Assembly: GCF_011682175.1 (NCBI RefSeq)
Contig: NZ_WHJG01000047.1
Location: forward strand, 1 to 48,743
From: Massilia frigida
GTDB lineage: Bacteria > Pseudomonadota > Gammaproteobacteria > Burkholderiales > Burkholderiaceae_D
Reading direction: 5' to 3'
DNA length: 48,743 bases
Shown here: in pieces, positions 17,872-26,929 of the stretch
Position numbering within the stretch: position 1 is the first letter of the stretch
Layout of the letters: the number at the start of each line of letters is the position of its first letter
Notes under the pieces: model-generated
Seen by the model: the letters and a program-made list of their open reading frames with translations, nothing else
What the model was told of the DNA's origin: nothing
Databases searched by the model: none
Program-made: the position numbers and the translations under genes

Positions 17872-20800
17872 GTGAGCGCACATCGAGATCCCAGGAGCAC
17901 CAGCAGCCCCGCAGCCGGGCCGGCGATTGCCTATTGCCGCATCCACCCCGGCCTGGGCATCGCCCGCGTCGGCAACAGCCCGGACGGCTACTATTGCGGC
18001 CCGGAGTCGCCCGGCGAGGTGGTCGATCCGCCCGGCGGCTACAAGGATGCCGATGGACGCATCAAGCGCCAGGCCGCGCGCTTTCGCATTTACGCCTATG
18101 ACGCCAACGACCAGCCGATCCGCGAATTGACGGCGGCCGACGCCAGCATCACCTGGACCGTGCACCTGGCCAACCGCAAGGCGGTCAACAATATGTTCCT
18201 GGGACGCTTCTGGCAGAGCCAGTATCCCGATTTTTATGAAAAGGACCCGGACGCTGCGCCGCTGCGCAACCAGCAAATCCCGGCCGGTTCGCCCGAGCGC
18301 GAACGGCTGGTGATCGACCCGGGCCCGCGTTCGATCGGCGGCACCGATCCCGCCGTGCGGGTCAGGTTCGACGGCGGCACCATCGGGCCGTTGCCTTACA
18401 CGGTGTTGATGCCGGCCCCGGGCGGCGCCGATCCGGACTGGGTGCGAGGCAGCCGTGACGGCTACATGAACATCAAGGCATCGGACGTGCTGCACAATCA
18501 AGCGCCGCCGCTGCAAACGCAGTATTGGACGCCGGGCGAAGTGATCAAGCCGGTGGCGCAGTCGCCCAAGGTCGAGGTGCCGCTGGGCGAATTGCGCACC
18601 GATAGCGATGGCCGCTTGCTGGTATTGGGCGGCGCCGGCAAATCGGGCTCGCTGATTCCGAACAATCCGATCGGCTTGCTGAACGTGGGCAGCGCCTTTG
18701 CCAATAACGATTACTGGTATGACGATGTCTCCGATGGCCCGGTCAGCGCCACCGTGGTGCTGCATGACGGCACCAGCGTGACGCTGAAGGACCAGGCCTG
18801 GGTGCTGTGCGCCGTGCCCAAGTTCGTGCCAGCGGCCGAAACCCTGACCACGCTGTACGATATTGCGCGCGAAGCGGTGGGCGCCGCCTCGCAGAGCGAC
18901 GCGGTGTCGTTCATGCGGGACGTGTATCCGATCCTGAAGCGGCTCGACACCTTCACCTGGCTGAACAAGACCGCGAATCGGGGCCATGGCAGCGACACGG
19001 CCCAGGGTTCGTTCATGGGCGCGAGCAATCCGGTGTTCCTGGCGCTGGCGTCGAACAGCAACGAGGAGCCTTTCCGCGATGCGCGCGGCCATGTGTTCGG
19101 CCGCCTGCGTCCGCCCAACCTGGTCGCCGCCAATGTGGATGCACAAGATACGCCGGAAACCCTGCGCTACGCGAACGACAGGTTCATGCCCCAGATGTCG
19201 GGCGATGGCGGCGAGGCGACCATGCTGGCCGACGCGTCGCTGAACACGCCGCTGCCGCTCAGCGGCGTGTATGTCACCTGGCTCACGCTCAGCCCGGTGC
19301 AATACGCCAAGATGAAACGCTGGGCCGAAGGCGACTTCATCGCCGACTGGCAGGGCGAGCCAGCCGCGGCGCCGCCGCTGTCGTCCTTGCCCGTGGCGCA
19401 ACAACCGGCCGCGCTTGACCGCGCCGCGCTCGAACCGTGCGTCGGCGGCGCCTTCTATCCCGGCATTGAAATGACCTATTTTTCGCGTGAGGCGAGTACC
19501 TGGGCTGGCCTGTACCGCATTAACCCGGCCACGCCGCCGGGCGGCCTGACCATGCACATGGCCTTGCCATGGCAGGCCGATTTCTCGGAGTGCAACACCT
19601 ATTGGTGGCCGGCCCAGCGTCCGGACGACGTGGTGCCGGTCGGGACGCTGGATGCCGGAGTGGCATCGGACGACGGGATCAACAAGGAACCCTTGTCGTC
19701 AGTGCTGGCCAAGCGCGTTCCTTGGGCGCGCGGCTTGCCGACCGCGCCGCCCGACATCGACAATGCCATGGTCGAACATTGGAAAGACCTGGGTTTCGTC
19801 GTGCAAAAGCAGGTCGACGGACAACGCGTGATGATCGAGACGGAGCGCTCGCCTTACTTTGGCAGCACGATGCGCGACTTCTTCTACTACCTGATGAATA
19901 TCGCGTCGTACGGCGATTTCCTGCCGCGCGCGCACAGCCTGGTGGGCGAATTTCTCGAGAAAGCCTGGCAAAATCAGGAACTGGCAGATCATGACGAAGT
20001 CTGGAAGTTCTTTCCTTTTACGAAGGATAGCTTCGACGCGCGCCTCGACCTGATCTACGACAATTTCGTGCGCGACGCCAGCCTCAGTTCAGCCCGGCAG
20101 CAGTACCTGGTCGCGCAGAGCAGCACCGCGCACCAGAGTTACCTGAGCAACAGCCGCGCAAGCGTCATCAACAGCATCTTCCAGATGGCGCCATTCAACC
20201 AGCTCGATGGCGCCTGGCTGCGCGGCATCACGCCGGACGGCCCGATCGGCTCGATCGATTCCATGATGTTCAGCATCCGCATGGACGAGATGGGCGACGG
20301 CAACGTGGAACAGAACCACGCCAACGTCTACACCGACTTGCTCAAGAGCTTGAACATCTACCTGCCGGACTTGCATACGCGCGAGTATGCGGACAATCCG
20401 GACCTGTACGATTCGGCTTTTACGCAGCCCGTGTTCCTGCTGGCGATCTCGCAGTTCGGCGATGAATTCATGCCGGAACTGCTGGGCATGACCTTGTACC
20501 TGGAATGGAGTGCGATCGGCCTGCTCAGCTCTGTCGACCAGATGAAAGCGCTGGGCATCAATCCCCTGTATTACGCGCTGCATCTGGGGATCGACAATGC
20601 CAGTGCCGGCCACGGGGCCATCGCCAAGGCTTGCGTCGAGATGTACCTCGACCAGGTGCGCGAGTCGGAAGGCGAAGCGGCCATGCAGCAGGTCTGGAAA
20701 CGCATCTGGACCGGGTATGTGGCGTTCGGCACGCTGGGAACGCTGGGCGACGACATGGCCAACGCCAGCACCAGCCCGCCAACGCCGGAAGACCGCGTGG

Positions 20801-21591
20801 TGGCGATGATCCAGGCCAAGGCGCCGTATGCCAGCCGCGCCCACCGCGAAAAAATGCTCGGGCCGAACCTGATCAACGACTGGATGCTCGACCCGTTCGG
20901 CCTGCTGCAAGAAATGCAGAAGGCCGGCCTGGTCGTGCCGGGGGATCTGGAGCACAGCACCATCCTCCAGCTGATCAGTTTTAACGGGCCGATGTACCAC
21001 GTGTTCTCGGCCGCGGAGCAAAAGCTGTGGCAGGACTATATCCTGTATCTCGGGCAGACGCCGCCGGTGGACACCGATATTGCGCATTGCATGCACTCGA
21101 CCATCAATTTCATGCGTGAGCGCCAAATGGGCGTCAGCGGACACCGGGTCAAGCTGGAAGGCCCGGATCCGCTTGGCGCCGATCCCGCCGCCAAGGACGC
21201 GCCACTGGTATCGATGTCGATCCAGGAATGGTTCGCCCTGGAGGACAACGACGCCCTGATGCGCGCGCTGGCGTGCGAACGCAACGGCTGGGTGCGGCGC
21301 TACGATCCACTCAACAGTCCGTTGGTGACCAGCATGCTCGCCGGCAACGGCGCGATGGCGACCGCGTTCCAGGCGATCCCGGCAAATACCGGTGGCGCCA
21401 GCTACAAGAGCATCATCGTGCAGTGGATCGGGATGGGCTGTCCGGTGGGCGCGATGGCGCGCAGCGTGCGTCTGGCCGCCAAGGCGCAGCTACCGGTGGT
21501 GCCGAATGCGGGCAAGGTGTCGACCAACTACCTGTCCAAGGGCAAGGAGGGGCGGCCGCACCGCATCTGGGGCATGGGAACGCCGCATTGA
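17872..21591 (+). CDS. LodA-like CTQ-dependent oxidase fused to a heme-oxygenase-like di-iron domain
   Basis: The GTG start follows AGGAG. Residues ~20-700 match the LodA/GoxA family, which oxidises amino-acid amine groups with release of H2O2. IHPGLGIARVGNSPDGYY is the N-terminal signature. PWQADFSEC holds Asp570 and Cys574, YWWPAQRPDDV follows, and Trp637 (EHWKDLGFV) sits 63 residues on. Together they match the Asp512/Cys516/Trp581 set of LodA that builds cysteine tryptophylquinone. LodA is ~726 residues; this protein has 1239. Residues ~720-1060 resemble iron-containing HDO enzymes: DEMGDGNVEQNH gives E813xxH816, LEWSAIG gives E878, IDNASAGH gives D908 and H914, and NGPMYHVF is a typical late motif. 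The Glu expected in the first helix is not obvious. There is no signal peptide, as in LodA. The substrate is unknown. Confidence 0.87.
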   Translation: MSAHRDPRSTSSPAAGPAIAYCRIHPGLGIARVGNSPDGYYCGPESPGEVVDPPGGYKDADGRIKRQAARFRIYAYDANDQPIRELTAADASITWTVHLANRKAVNNMFLGRFWQSQYPDFYEKDPDAAPLRNQQIPAGSPERERLVIDPGPRSIGGTDPAVRVRFDGGTIGPLPYTVLMPAPGGADPDWVRGSRDGYMNIKASDVLHNQAPPLQTQYWTPGEVIKPVAQSPKVEVPLGELRTDSDGRLLVLGGAGKSGSLIPNNPIGLLNVGSAFANNDYWYDDVSDGPVSATVVLHDGTSVTLKDQAWVLCAVPKFVPAAETLTTLYDIAREAVGAASQSDAVSFMRDVYPILKRLDTFTWLNKTANRGHGSDTAQGSFMGASNPVFLALASNSNEEPFRDARGHVFGRLRPPNLVAANVDAQDTPETLRYANDRFMPQMSGDGGEATMLADASLNTPLPLSGVYVTWLTLSPVQYAKMKRWAEGDFIADWQGEPAAAPPLSSLPVAQQPAALDRAALEPCVGGAFYPGIEMTYFSREASTWAGLYRINPATPPGGLTMHMALPWQADFSECNTYWWPAQRPDDVVPVGTLDAGVASDDGINKEPLSSVLAKRVPWARGLPTAPPDIDNAMVEHWKDLGFVVQKQVDGQRVMIETERSPYFGSTMRDFFYYLMNIASYGDFLPRAHSLVGEFLEKAWQNQELADHDEVWKFFPFTKDSFDARLDLIYDNFVRDASLSSARQQYLVAQSSTAHQSYLSNSRASVINSIFQMAPFNQLDGAWLRGITPDGPIGSIDSMMFSIRMDEMGDGNVEQNHANVYTDLLKSLNIYLPDLHTREYADNPDLYDSAFTQPVFLLAISQFGDEFMPELLGMTLYLEWSAIGLLSSVDQMKALGINPLYYALHLGIDNASAGHGAIAKACVEMYLDQVRESEGEAAMQQVWKRIWTGYVAFGTLGTLGDDMANASTSPPTPEDRVVAMIQAKAPYASRAHREKMLGPNLINDWMLDPFGLLQEMQKAGLVVPGDLEHSTILQLISFNGPMYHVFSAAEQKLWQDYILYLGQTPPVDTDIAHCMHSTINFMRERQMGVSGHRVKLEGPDPLGADPAAKDAPLVSMSIQEWFALEDNDALMRALACERNGWVRRYDPLNSPLVTSMLAGNGAMATAFQAIPANTGGASYKSIIVQWIGMGCPVGAMARSVRLAAKAQLPVVPNAGKVSTNYLSKGKEGRPHRIWGMGTPH

Positions 21592-22676
21592 TGGCGCCCT
21601 GTGACGCCGATGTGGCGGTGATTGGCGCCGGGCCGGCCGGCGCGGCCGTGGCGCTGTTGCTGGCGCGCGCAGGGCATCGCGTGCTGCTGGCCGAGCGCGA
21701 CACCGGGCCGCGGCTGGCGGTTGGCGAATCGGTCGGTCCGGGCATCCGGGTCGCGCTCGAGCGCCTTGGCGTGTTCGATGCGTTCCTCGCCGATGGCCAT
21801 CTGGAATCGCTGGGCAATATGTCGGCCTGGGGCACACCGGAGGCGGCTGGACGCGACTTCCTGTTCAGCCCCTACGGCAATGGCTGGCATCTGGAGCGCG
21901 GCCGCTTCGACGCCACCCTGCGCAGGCAGGCGCAGTTGTGCGGCGCGATGCTGCATGGCGCGACCCGGCTGGAACAGCTTGCGCGCGCGGCTGGCGGCTG
22001 GCGTTTGCGGCTGGCGGGCCCCGACGGTCCGCTGGACTGGCACACGCGCTTCGTGGTCGACGCGACCGGGCGCCGCGCGACGGTGGCGCGGCGCTGCGGC
22101 AGCGCGCGCCGTCCGCTTGATCACCTGGTCGGGGTCGTCACCTATCATGGCGCCGGCAACAAGGTGCAATGCCGTACGCTGATCGAAGCCGAACGCGATG
22201 GCTGGTGGTACTCGGCGCCGCTGCCAGAGGCACGCCTGGTGCTGGCGTACATGACCGACGCGGGCCGGCACACGCGCCGCGCGCTGGCCGGGCCGCCCCG
22301 GCCGGACAGTGCGCCGCTGACGCATGCCCGCCTGGTACAGCACGGCGGCCAGGCCGAAGCAGCGGCTGCCATCGTGCCGGCCTACAGCGCCTGCCTGGCG
22401 CAAGCGGCCGGCGCCGGCTGGCTGGCCGTGGGCGACGCTGCCGCCAGTGTCGACCCGCTGTCGTCGCAGGGCATCGTGAGCGCGCTCGAGCAGGGACTGG
22501 CCGCTGCCGGCGCGCTCGCTGCCGCCCTCGGCGGCGACGCCAGCGCCATGCCGGCCTACGCGGATCGGATCAGCAGCATGTATGCCGATTACCTGGTGCA
22601 GCGCGCTCACTATTACCGGCGCGAACAGCGCTGGCCGGATTCAGACTTTTGGAGGCAACGATGGGTAAATGCATGA
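21591..22676 (+). CDS. LodB-like FAD-dependent oxidoreductase (CTQ maturation)
   Basis: The ATG overlaps the stop of the CTQ oxidase gene (TGATG), indicating translational coupling. The 361-residue product begins with a Rossmann FAD motif (VIGAGPAGAAVALLLARAG) and ends with the second FAD motif GDAAASVDPLSSQGI, as in p-hydroxybenzoate-hydroxylase- and tryptophan-halogenase-related flavoproteins. The phrase GESVGPGIRVALERLG is also typical. In known systems a LodB/GoxB partner is needed to form the tryptophylquinone of the adjacent oxidase, and the gene order fits that role. It should act in the cytoplasm before export of its partner. Confidence 0.87.
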   Translation: MAPCDADVAVIGAGPAGAAVALLLARAGHRVLLAERDTGPRLAVGESVGPGIRVALERLGVFDAFLADGHLESLGNMSAWGTPEAAGRDFLFSPYGNGWHLERGRFDATLRRQAQLCGAMLHGATRLEQLARAAGGWRLRLAGPDGPLDWHTRFVVDATGRRATVARRCGSARRPLDHLVGVVTYHGAGNKVQCRTLIEAERDGWWYSAPLPEARLVLAYMTDAGRHTRRALAGPPRPDSAPLTHARLVQHGGQAEAAAAIVPAYSACLAQAAGAGWLAVGDAAASVDPLSSQGIVSALEQGLAAAGALAAALGGDASAMPAYADRISSMYADYLVQRAHYYRREQRWPDSDFWRQRWVNA

Positions 22677-23713
22677 ACGCACAGTGGCTGTGCATGGGGG
22701 TATTGTGGTGCTGTGCGCTGATGGCGCACGCGGCGCCGAAGGCGGTGCCGGAAGCATCCTTGCTCGATCAGGATGGGCGCCAGGTGGCGTTCCAGCGCGA
22801 CCTGGTCAAGGACAAGACCGTGATCGTCAATTTCATTTTCACCAGTTGCACCATGATTTGCCCGACCCAGGCAGCCACGATGCGCGAGGTACAAAAGAGC
22901 CTGGGCGCGCGGGTCGGGAGCGATATTGCCCTCATTTCGATCAGTATCGACCCGGCGGTCGATGTGCCGGCCCGCCTGAAGGCGTTTGCCCAGCGCTTCG
23001 ACGCCGGGCCGGGCTGGCACTTTGTCACTGGCCGCAAGCCGGAAGTCGATTCGCTGCTGGCGGCGCTGGGTGCGGGCGGCGCGGCGCCGGCCGAGCATAG
23101 CGGCCTGGTATTGGTGATCAACGACAGCGTCGGCAGCTGGACCCGGCTCGAAGGCCTGGCGTCGGCGCCCGAGATCGTGCGCGCGGCGCAAAAGGCGGCC
23201 GGGCCGGTCAAGACAGGGCGCGATATGGCGGGCACGTATTTCACCAATTTGCCGCTGCTGACGCAGGATGGGCGGGCGGTGCGCTTTTACGACGACATGT
23301 TGAAGGACAAGGTGGTGCTGATCAATTTCATGTTCACCACCTGTGCTGGCATTTGCACGCCGATGACAGCCAATCTGGCGCGGGTCCAGGCCTTGCTGGG
23401 AGAGCGCGCCGGACACGAGGTGCACATGGTGTCGATCACGGTCGATCCCGGCACCGACACGCCCGCCGTCTTGCGCGATTTCGCGCACCGTTTCCAGATC
23501 AAGCCGGGCTGGACTTTCCTGACTGGCAAGAAGGAGAACGTCGATTGGGTGCGCTACAAGCTCGGCGGCTACAACGGCGAACAGATCGATGATCACAGCA
23601 CCATTCTGCTGGCCGGCAATTTGCGGACCGGTGAATGGAAAAAGCTGATGGCGCTGGGCGCGCCGGCCGAGATCGTGGCGGCGGTGGTGCCGATGCTGGG
23701 CGCGCAGCCGTGA
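22661..23713 (+). CDS. Tandem-SCO1/SenC copper chaperone-like protein
   Basis: ATG 22661 follows GGAGG by 6 nt and overlaps the end of the flavoprotein gene by 16 nt. An N-terminal hydrophobic segment ending near MAHA-A suggests export. The 350-residue product contains two thioredoxin-fold SCO domains in tandem, whereas ordinary Sco proteins have one. Domain 1 has Cys63-TMI-Cys67 and His146; domain 2 has Cys228-AGI-Cys232 and His312. Both therefore keep the CxxxC plus His copper-binding set. SCO proteins deliver copper to, or reduce, cuproenzyme centres. The nearby multicopper oxidase is the natural client, although SCO domains also accompany quinoprotein systems. Confidence 0.9.
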   Translation: MGKCMNAQWLCMGVLWCCALMAHAAPKAVPEASLLDQDGRQVAFQRDLVKDKTVIVNFIFTSCTMICPTQAATMREVQKSLGARVGSDIALISISIDPAVDVPARLKAFAQRFDAGPGWHFVTGRKPEVDSLLAALGAGGAAPAEHSGLVLVINDSVGSWTRLEGLASAPEIVRAAQKAAGPVKTGRDMAGTYFTNLPLLTQDGRAVRFYDDMLKDKVVLINFMFTTCAGICTPMTANLARVQALLGERAGHEVHMVSITVDPGTDTPAVLRDFAHRFQIKPGWTFLTGKKENVDWVRYKLGGYNGEQIDDHSTILLAGNLRTGEWKKLMALGAPAEIVAAVVPMLGAQP

Positions 23714-24939
23714 AACCTGGCCGCGCCGTGCTGGCTGTGTGCCTGCTCGGCTTGAGTGGCTGGGCCGGGGCACAGGCGCCGGTGGAACGCGGACGTTTGG
23801 CGTACCAGAGCGGTGCGGCCGCTTGCGCGCGCTGCCATGGCCGGCACGGCGAAGGGCGCCGCGAAGGGTCTGTCGCGGCGCCTGCCTTGCAGCGTTTTGC
23901 GGGGCAGAAGGCCGGCCTCGATGAACTGCGGCTGGCCGTCAACGACGGTCTTTCCGCAGGACGCGCACTGCATCCGCTGATGCCGCGCTACCGCTTCGAT
24001 GCCGGTGCGCTGGCCGACCTGTCGGCCTATCTCGACGTGCTCGGCAGCGAGGCTGATGCCGATCCCGGCATCGGTTCCGATACGCTGATGATCGGCGCGC
24101 GGCTCGATGCGAGCGTGGTACCAGCCGTGCAGGCGTGTTTCGCGCAAATCAATGGCGCTGGCGGCATCTACGGCCGCCGCCTGGTGCTGCAGCTTGATCC
24201 GGGCGCAGCCGTCTTCGCGATGCTGGGTTGGGGCAGGGACGTGCCGCCTGCCACGCCATCGATCGCGCCTGATGCGGGCACTGGCGCCGCCGCGTTCGGC
24301 TTGTTGCCGGGCAGCGCGGCGCAGGCGCGCTTCATGCTCGATCAGGTACTGGCCGCAGCGCCCAAAGGCGCAACGCTGGCATTGTCGGCCGCCGCCGGCA
24401 CCGAGCCCGATACCGTGCGGGCTTTACAGGCGCGGGCCGTGGCGCGTGGTTTCACATTGGTGCCGCTCGCCGCTGTACACGCGCGTGGCAATGGCGCAGT
24501 TGCCGTATTGTCCCTGGGTGACGGCGCCCATCTGGCAGGGGTTGCGCACAAGGTAGCGGCGGTGCCCATTTATGCGCTGGCGATGCAGGCCGGCCGCACG
24601 GTGTTCGTGTTGGCCCCGCACGCGGCGCGCCGCCTGCGCCTGGTCGCGCCGGCCGCCTTATCCTATCCCGGCGCCGCGCGGCCAGTGCAAGAACGCCTGG
24701 CGCTCGGCGCGGTCGCGATCCTGGTCGAGGCACTCAAACGCAGTGGCCGCAGGCTCGACCGCGAGACCTTCGTTCATGCCATCGAGCAGATGCGCGGCTT
24801 TGACGTTGATGGTTTGCCGGCCATGCGCTTTGGCCCGAACCGGCATGTGGGCGCGGCCGGCATGCTCATGGTGAGAGTGGATCCGGAGCGCCGCTCGTAT
24901 CTTCCGTACACCGATGTGTCGGAGGAAAACGATCACTGA
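23710..24939 (+). CDS. Cytochrome c fused to a type 1 periplasmic-binding-like domain
   Basis: The GTG start overlaps the previous stop (GTGA). A signal peptide ends near GWAGA-Q. A small class I cytochrome c domain follows, with heme site CARCH (39-43) and likely axial Met91 (HPLMPRY). Residues ~130-400 resemble branched-chain amino-acid-type periplasmic-binding proteins (LMIGARLDASVVPAVQA, INGAGGIYGRRLVLQ), though shorter than the usual ~340-residue domain. The product (409 residues) should be periplasmic and could accept electrons from one of the oxidases of the operon. It is the last gene of the coupled series; a 141-bp gap with a Fur box follows. Confidence 0.82.
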   Translation: MKPGRAVLAVCLLGLSGWAGAQAPVERGRLAYQSGAAACARCHGRHGEGRREGSVAAPALQRFAGQKAGLDELRLAVNDGLSAGRALHPLMPRYRFDAGALADLSAYLDVLGSEADADPGIGSDTLMIGARLDASVVPAVQACFAQINGAGGIYGRRLVLQLDPGAAVFAMLGWGRDVPPATPSIAPDAGTGAAAFGLLPGSAAQARFMLDQVLAAAPKGATLALSAAAGTEPDTVRALQARAVARGFTLVPLAAVHARGNGAVAVLSLGDGAHLAGVAHKVAAVPIYALAMQAGRTVFVLAPHAARRLRLVAPAALSYPGAARPVQERLALGAVAILVEALKRSGRRLDRETFVHAIEQMRGFDVDGLPAMRFGPNRHVGAAGMLMVRVDPERRSYLPYTDVSEENDH

Positions 24940-25047
24940 TGCGCCCCCAGCAGCGTCCCGCATCAGCCAATGTGCAAGGGGCGCTGCCAGCGCGTTCGCC
25001 AGTGCCCCTGTGGCATCGTTGACTTGTTGGCAATCTCCCGCTATCAT

Positions 25048-25066
25048 TTAAATGATAATCATTATC
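25048..25066. promoter_or_regulatory. Fur box
   Basis: TTAAATGATAATCATTATC matches 16 of 19 positions of the Fur consensus (GATAATGATAATCATTATC), including an unbroken 13-bp palindromic core. It ends 14 bases before the GTG of the DUF3649 gene, where bound Fur would block transcription. Iron repression of the three following genes is the expected result. Confidence 0.88.
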
Positions 25067-25080
25067 GTTTCGGAGCCGCT

Positions 25081-25374
25081 GTGTCCCACCCGCGCCTGAC
25101 CTGGCAATCCGCCCTGATGCGCACACTGATCGGTGTCGTCGGCGGTGTTGTGCTTGCCCATTGCTTCATGGTCGGCACTGCTGCGGCGCTCACGGCCGCC
25201 GGCTGGATGGCACGCGCCGACGCCGTGGTGACGGCCGGGATGCTGGCCTTCCTGGTCTGGGCTGGCGCCGTCTTGCTCGCGTTCGCGGCGGCCTCGGCCC
25301 GGCGCGCGGCGGGATGGAGCCTGGGAAGCGCCTCGGGATTCGCCTTGCTGGGATGGATTTGCCTGCATGGATAA
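25081..25374 (+). CDS. DUF3649-like small inner-membrane protein
   Basis: The GTG at 25081 is preceded by GGAG at about 7 nt. An upstream in-frame start would place the Fur box inside the coding region, so it is rejected. The 97-residue product has about three membrane segments (TLIGVVGGVVLAHCF; AGMLAFLVWAGAVLLAF; SGFALLGWICL). Small membrane proteins of this type precede PepSY proteins in ferric-siderophore uptake operons. Its end overlaps the PepSY gene by 8 nt. The molecular role is unknown. Confidence 0.8.
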   Translation: MSHPRLTWQSALMRTLIGVVGGVVLAHCFMVGTAAALTAAGWMARADAVVTAGMLAFLVWAGAVLLAFAAASARRAAGWSLGSASGFALLGWICLHG

Positions 25375-26929
25375 GCGGCCCTCGCTGCGGCACGCGATGG
25401 ACTACCTGCACACCTGGGCCGGGGTGCTGTTCTCGGTGCTGCTGTTCCTGGTATTTTTCATGGGCACGCTGTCCGTGTTCGACCGCGAGATCGACCGCTG
25501 GATGATGCCGGCCTCGCGCCTGGTGACGCCGGGCGCCGTGTCCTTCGACAGGTCCGCATTGCCGCACCTGCAACAGCTCGCGTCGGACGCCCGCACCTGG
25601 TCCGTGGAATATCCAAACGCTCGCGATCCGCTGATGACGCTCGGCTGGTTCGGCGAGCAGGGCATCGAGAGACGTTTGGTCGACGTCGAGCGCGACCGGC
25701 TTCTGGCCGACCCGGGCACCAAAGGCGGCAGCGGCTTTTTCTACCCTTTCCACACATCTTTCCATCTCCCCTGGATGGATATCGGCACCTGGCTGCTGGC
25801 ACTGGTGGCGCTTGCCATGCTGGTCTTGCTGGTATCGGGCGTCATCATCCACAAAAGAATCTTCGCCGATTTCTTTACCTTCCGGCCGCGCAAGGCGATG
25901 CAGCGCGCCACGCTGGACCTGCACAATGCCTCGTCCATCCTGCTGCTGCCGTTTCACTTCGTCATCACCCTGTCCGGCCTGATCATCTTCCTCTTTGTCT
26001 ATCTGGACCTGGGGGTGTCCGTGGTCTATGCCACCGATGGCGGAAACATTTTCAAGGAAGGCATTCGCCATTACTCCCGTCCCCCGGCCCGGGAGCCGGG
26101 GCAGCTCGCGTCCATCGATGCGATGGTGGCGCAGTCGCGCGCGATCTGGGGCAGTGGCGAGGTGCGCCGGATTATCGTGCGCAATCCACAGGACAAACAT
26201 GCCACGGTCGAGGTGCAGCGCCTGCCGCTCGATCAAGTCGTCAACGATAACGTTTCCGTGGTCTTCGACGGGCCGACCGGCGAGGTGCTGGCCCGGCAGC
26301 GCTTGTCTCCCGGCTTCCAGGTGCAGCGCTTTTTCTCAGGCTTGCACATGCTGTCGTTCGCACATTGGGGCTTGCGCTGGATGTACTTTGTGATGGGGCT
26401 CATCTCGTGCGTGATGATCGGCACCGGCTTGCTGCTGTGGGTGGAAAAGCGCCGTGCACGGCAGGAAAAGACGGGACGCATCAGCTATCGCGTCGTCAAT
26501 GCGGTGGCGGTGGCGGGGACGATGGGCGTGCTGGTGGCCACCTTGTCCATGCTGGTGGCTAACAAATTGCTGCCGGCAGGGATGGGCGCGCGCGCCGCTT
26601 GCGAGCAATGGGTGTTCTTCGGCGCCTGGGGTGCGACGATGCTGCACGCCAGCACGCGCGCATTGTCCCGCTGCGCCCCGGCCGACCTGCGTACCGCCTG
26701 GCGCGAGCTGGCCTGGCTAAGCGCTGCGCTGGCCGTGCTCGCCGTGATCCTGAATGGGTTGCTCACTGGCGACCACCTGCCGCGCGCGCTTGCGAGCGGC
26801 AGCCTGGCGGTTGCCGGTACCGATTTGGTGTTGCTTGCGTCGGCGCTGGTGGCTGTTTGCGCTGCGCGCCGCCTTGCCGCGCGGCCGGTGTCAGCCGCAT
26901 CCGGCGCCATCGCGGCGGTACTCGCATGA
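25367..26929 (+). CDS. PepSY-associated transmembrane protein
   Basis: The 520-residue inner-membrane protein starts MDKRPSLRHAMDYLHTW, the usual PepSY_TM opening, with a first membrane helix (GVLFSVLLFLVFFMG) and further helices near 140-165, 190-215, 355-375 and towards the C-terminus. Membrane-embedded His residues (for example in YLHTW, DLHNAS, LPFHFV and HMLSFAHWGLRW) fit the heme-containing or ferric-reductase-like role proposed for this family in releasing iron from siderophores at the inner membrane. It lies between the DUF3649 and DUF3325 genes under the Fur box, so it should be made under iron starvation. Confidence 0.88.
   Translation: MDKRPSLRHAMDYLHTWAGVLFSVLLFLVFFMGTLSVFDREIDRWMMPASRLVTPGAVSFDRSALPHLQQLASDARTWSVEYPNARDPLMTLGWFGEQGIERRLVDVERDRLLADPGTKGGSGFFYPFHTSFHLPWMDIGTWLLALVALAMLVLLVSGVIIHKRIFADFFTFRPRKAMQRATLDLHNASSILLLPFHFVITLSGLIIFLFVYLDLGVSVVYATDGGNIFKEGIRHYSRPPAREPGQLASIDAMVAQSRAIWGSGEVRRIIVRNPQDKHATVEVQRLPLDQVVNDNVSVVFDGPTGEVLARQRLSPGFQVQRFFSGLHMLSFAHWGLRWMYFVMGLISCVMIGTGLLLWVEKRRARQEKTGRISYRVVNAVAVAGTMGVLVATLSMLVANKLLPAGMGARAACEQWVFFGAWGATMLHASTRALSRCAPADLRTAWRELAWLSAALAVLAVILNGLLTGDHLPRALASGSLAVAGTDLVLLASALVAVCAARRLAARPVSAASGAIAAVLA

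Noticed and set aside
24970-25080. N-terminal extension of the DUF3649 gene
   Set aside because: It would put the Fur box inside the coding region and adds a Cys/Arg-rich segment unlike a membrane protein; the GTG at 25081 has a ribosome-binding site.
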